Shown: piece by piece, positions 22,267-24,707 of the stretch | Layout of the letters: each line of letters begins with the position of its first letter | Numbering within the stretch: the first letter of the stretch is position 1 | Assembly (NCBI GenBank): GCA_910585035.1 | Contig: CAJUEF010000026.1 | Location: 1 to 24,707, forward strand | Origin: an uncultured Christensenellaceae bacterium | GTDB lineage: Bacteria > Bacillota > Clostridia > Christensenellales > MGBC116941 | Direction: 5' to 3' | Length of the DNA stretch: 24,707 nt | Translations under genes and position numbers: made by a program | Notes under the pieces: model-generated | Told to the model about the DNA's origin: nothing | The model's database searches: none | Seen by the model: only the letters and a program-made list of their open reading frames with translations

Positions 22267-24396
22267 ATGAAAAATAAAAAGAAATTGTATCTTATGCTTT
22301 TTTGTATTGCAGCCGTAATATTAGCTTGTTCACTTCCCGTTAAGGCTTCCGGCTTGGTAGATAATACTGTATCGTCCGCAAATGAATACAGTAGATACCC
22401 GCTTTTGAATTATCAGTTGGATTTTTTTGTTGACAAAAGCTGGACTTGGCTGCCTTGGAACTGGAACGAAGGGTTTGGCAAAACCATTGCTTACGGTCTT
22501 TATTCTATTACAAATATGATATGGATTGTAATTTTGTACTTTGCAAATTTTGTAGGCTTTCTTGTTGAACAGGCTTTTAAGCTTGATTTTATTTCTTCAA
22601 CTGCTGATATAATAGGTAAAAACATTCAGCTTTTAACAGGCGTAACGCCGCAGGGCTTTAGTAACACAGGCTTTTTTGTATCGTCATTTTTGCTTATAGT
22701 GTTTGTGATGGGCGTATATATTACTTATACTGGACTTATTAAAAGGCAAACCACAAAAGTATTTCAGTCAGTTATTAGTTTTGTTTTAATTGGTGTGCTT
22801 TCAACTTCCTTTTTCGCATTTGCACCTGTATATATTAAAAACGTCAATGATTTTTCCAATGATTTGGCGGGTACGGCATTAAATATAGGAGCGAAGCTGG
22901 TGTTACCAAACAGCAGCACAGAGGGTGAGGACAGTGCGGCTGTTATAAGAGACAGTCTTTTTAGCTTGATGGTACGTCAGCCGTGGCTTTTGTTGCAATT
23001 TGATGATACTGATGAAAACAGCATAGGTATTGACAGGGTAAATAATATTTTAAGTGAAAGTGCAAATGAAAATCGTGAAGCAGCTGTTAAAGAGGAAATT
23101 GAACAAAGAAATAACGGTAATTTAACTATTACAGGCGTACTACACCGTCTTGCAGTAGTTATGCTGCTGCTGGTCTTTAACTTAATTATTGCTTTTTTTG
23201 TTTTGTCCCTGTGCGGCATTATGATTTTCACCCAGATATTATTTATAATATATGCTGTATTTTTGCCCCTAAGTTTAATAATAGCATTATTGCCGGGTCA
23301 GCAGAATGTTGCAAAAAAATTCTTCTTTAAGCTATTCAATATAATTATAAACAGAGCGGGTATTTCTCTTGTTATTTCACTGACCTTTTGCGTATCTACT
23401 ATGATATACAGCATGACAAAACAGTTTCCATTTTTGCTGGTTTTGTTTTTACAGCTATTATTGTTTATAGGCGTATATACAAAATTAAATGAGATTTTAG
23501 GAGTTTTCAGTTTACAGAGTAACGAAATGCAGCAAGCCAAGGGACAGTTCCGAAGAGGTTATTCAAAGCTTAGGCATATGGTTCATTTTATGCAAATGCG
23601 AAGTATGACTTCAATGTTAAGGGATAAAAAGAGCAATGACGATAAACCAAACGAAAGCGCATCATCTGCTAATCAGCCACGAAATAAAATCAGCAAAGCT
23701 ACAGGGGGCAGGGAGAATGTAAACGGTTCTGCTAAAAAGTGTAACACGTTATATGCAGAAAATCTTAGCCGCTCCGCAAATAGTTTTTCCAATGCACGTA
23801 GTTTAAGTGATGTAAATTCTGGTGTAAAAAACAAAGATGGCACTTTTAAAGATAAGCCAATTACCAATGCTAATGAAAAAGCAAGTAATGTTAAGCGTAA
23901 TGACAATAAACCTGCCAAAGATAAAACTTTAAATAATATTAAGCGAAATAATAATGTAAAAAGTTCATCTATAAAAACAGGGAAACAGCCGATAAAAGAT
24001 GATATTAGTAAAGTACAGCGTCCGAATATACAAAGCTCGGCTATAAAAACTGAAAATAAGAATAACAGTATAAGCAGCCGTATTGTTAAAAATGATGATA
24101 AATTAGGCAGAAATAAGAATAATATTCCTACATCTAATATAGTTAAACAAGATAAAAAGTCTAAAAATTTAAATTATAGAGGAGTTAATCTAAAGGGTAA
24201 ACCGAAAGTTATTAATTTAGGTTCTAAGTATCATCCTGTTGCTAAGTATATAAAGGATGTTAATTATAACAATTCTATGTCGGGTCAAAGGTTTGATGTT
24301 AGAAAAGCTAATCTTCGTAGGAATGCCATAAAACAAACTACTAAACGCAGGAACACAAGAAACAACGTAAAAAACAATAACAGAAAGAAAAGATAA
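22267..24396 (+). CDS. VirB6/ConG-like polytopic conjugation protein, Tn916 Orf15-like
   Basis: The 709-residue protein has an N-terminal signal-like segment (basic MKNKKK, hydrophobic core, VKA-SG near 27), then several membrane segments at about 70-95, 135-158, 168-190 and 290-400 (three to four). A long soluble tail follows, from about residue 440 to the end. The tail is rich in Asn, Lys and Ser, strongly basic and probably disordered. The membrane part matches the VirB6-like core channel subunit of Tn916/ICEBs1. The tail has imperfect repeats such as SSSIKTGK and SSAIKTENKNN; its basic charge suggests contact with DNA, wall polymer or membrane phosphate, an inference. The gene begins 4 nt after the VirB4 stop and ends 3 nt before the hydrolase gene, in one operon. 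Confidence 0.88.
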   Translation: MKNKKKLYLMLFCIAAVILACSLPVKASGLVDNTVSSANEYSRYPLLNYQLDFFVDKSWTWLPWNWNEGFGKTIAYGLYSITNMIWIVILYFANFVGFLVEQAFKLDFISSTADIIGKNIQLLTGVTPQGFSNTGFFVSSFLLIVFVMGVYITYTGLIKRQTTKVFQSVISFVLIGVLSTSFFAFAPVYIKNVNDFSNDLAGTALNIGAKLVLPNSSTEGEDSAAVIRDSLFSLMVRQPWLLLQFDDTDENSIGIDRVNNILSESANENREAAVKEEIEQRNNGNLTITGVLHRLAVVMLLLVFNLIIAFFVLSLCGIMIFTQILFIIYAVFLPLSLIIALLPGQQNVAKKFFFKLFNIIINRAGISLVISLTFCVSTMIYSMTKQFPFLLVLFLQLLLFIGVYTKLNEILGVFSLQSNEMQQAKGQFRRGYSKLRHMVHFMQMRSMTSMLRDKKSNDDKPNESASSANQPRNKISKATGGRENVNGSAKKCNTLYAENLSRSANSFSNARSLSDVNSGVKNKDGTFKDKPITNANEKASNVKRNDNKPAKDKTLNNIKRNNNVKSSSIKTGKQPIKDDISKVQRPNIQSSAIKTENKNNSISSRIVKNDDKLGRNKNNIPTSNIVKQDKKSKNLNYRGVNLKGKPKVINLGSKYHPVAKYIKDVNYNNSMSGQRFDVRKANLRRNAIKQTTKRRNTRNNVKNNNRKKR

Positions 24397-24399
24397 GCT

Positions 24400-24707
24400 A
24401 TGAAAAAATATTTAATTGGTTTCGTGGCTTTTTATTTTACCCTTTTTTCTCTTGTGTTGTTTGTGATTTTAATTGTAGAGGAACATAAGAATGATGATAA
24501 TTTAATCGGTGGCGGTCTTAATGTTTCTCAGGATGTTTTAAAATATCGTCCTCTTGTGGAGAAATACGCAAGAGAATATGACATTGAGGAATATATCAAT
24601 TATATTCTTGCAATTATGGAGGTGGAAAGCGGCGGCAGAGTTCCAGACGTTATGCAGTGCAGTGAAAGTCTTGGGCTTCCGCCTAATTCATTAGAGCCTG
24701 AACCGTC
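24400..24707 (+). CDS. Lysozyme/NlpC-P60 cell-wall hydrolase, Tn916 Orf14/CwlT-like (5' part only)
   Basis: The first 102 codons are present; the window ends within the gene. The product starts MKKYLIGFVAFYFTLFSLVL with one membrane anchor (about residues 4-26). An external soluble domain follows, beginning KYRPLVEKYAREYDIEEYIN and AIMEVESGG, with the Glu of the lysozyme-like active site, then ESLGLPPNS. In Tn916 Orf14 and ICEBs1 CwlT this muramidase domain is followed by an NlpC/P60 endopeptidase domain, not seen here. It locally opens peptidoglycan for the mating channel. The start is 3 nt after the preceding stop with no strong ribosome site, which fits translational coupling. Confidence 0.9.
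   Translation, partial: MKKYLIGFVAFYFTLFSLVLFVILIVEEHKNDDNLIGGGLNVSQDVLKYRPLVEKYAREYDIEEYINYILAIMEVESGGRVPDVMQCSESLGLPPNSLEPEP

Larger units (their letters stand above)
15009..24707 (+). mobile_element. Left part of a Tn916/ICEBs1-type integrative conjugative element
   Basis: From about 15250 rightward all genes are co-directional and match, in order, the conjugation module of Tn916 and ICEBs1: DUF961 genes, a TcpA/FtsK coupling ATPase, oriT, a MOBT relaxase, ConC-like, TcpE, VirB4, VirB6/ConG and a lysozyme/NlpC-P60 hydrolase. The left boundary is not determined; it should fall between the response-regulator promoter (about 14985) and the leader at 15097. The right part, with TcpC, cargo, excisionase and integrase, is outside the window. 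No tRNA or other standard attachment gene is visible at the left junction. No ArdA homologue appears between the relaxase and TcpE, unlike Tn916. Confidence 0.9.

Noticed and set aside
1..24707. CRISPR array or insertion sequence
   Set aside because: No regularly spaced direct repeats of 25-40 bp and no transposase-like reading frame were seen on either strand.

Overview
The window looks like chromosomal DNA of a low-GC anaerobic Firmicute (class Clostridia; genus not determinable from this piece). Signs are AT-rich intergenic DNA, strong AGGAGG ribosome sites, frequent TTG starts, a type II meso-diaminopimelate dehydrogenase, a PadR/DUF2812 pair, an AgrC/LytTR two-component system and a Tn916/ICEBs1-type conjugative element.

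Region 1 (1-4730) is read on the minus strand. A membrane family 2 glycosyltransferase has its own terminator. A probable operon follows, in transcription order: ddh, an XRE-cupin regulator, and a medium-chain-type acyl-CoA synthetase. Region 2 (4731-9540) holds a cytoplasmic EF-hand-like protein (+), a PadR/DUF2812 operon (-) whose consensus promoter is overlapped by repeated CGATATA half-sites, an O-acetylhomoserine sulfhydrylase (-), and a lipoprotein (+). Region 3 (9546-11872) is a two-gene unit: a DivIVA-like coiled-coil protein and a membrane protein made of a zinc ribbon, one membrane segment and MORN repeats. Region 4 (11903-14985) is minus-strand: a LytTR response regulator and an AgrC-like histidine kinase, then a charged coiled-coil protein and a small gene that appears broken by a frameshift.

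Region 5 (about 15000 to the right edge) is the left part of an integrative conjugative element, all on the plus strand. It contains an intrinsic terminator, a strongly folded leader, two DUF961 (YdcP-like) genes flanking two small unknown ORFs, a TcpA/FtsK-type coupling ATPase, an oriT-like region rich in inverted repeats, a MOBT relaxase/Rep protein, ConC-like and TcpE small membrane proteins, a VirB4-type ATPase, a VirB6/ConG-like channel protein and the start of a lysozyme/NlpC-P60 cell-wall hydrolase. Together these encode DNA processing (oriT plus relaxase), coupling (TcpA) and a mating channel. The integrase, excisionase and right end lie outside the window.

The parts least explained by known families are the folded leader between the host boundary and the first conjugation gene, a TTGACATT motif found as phased direct repeats at the element's left end and as an inverted repeat beside oriT, and the DivIVA/zinc-ribbon-MORN pair. 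I found no CRISPR array, tRNA, rRNA or insertion sequence.
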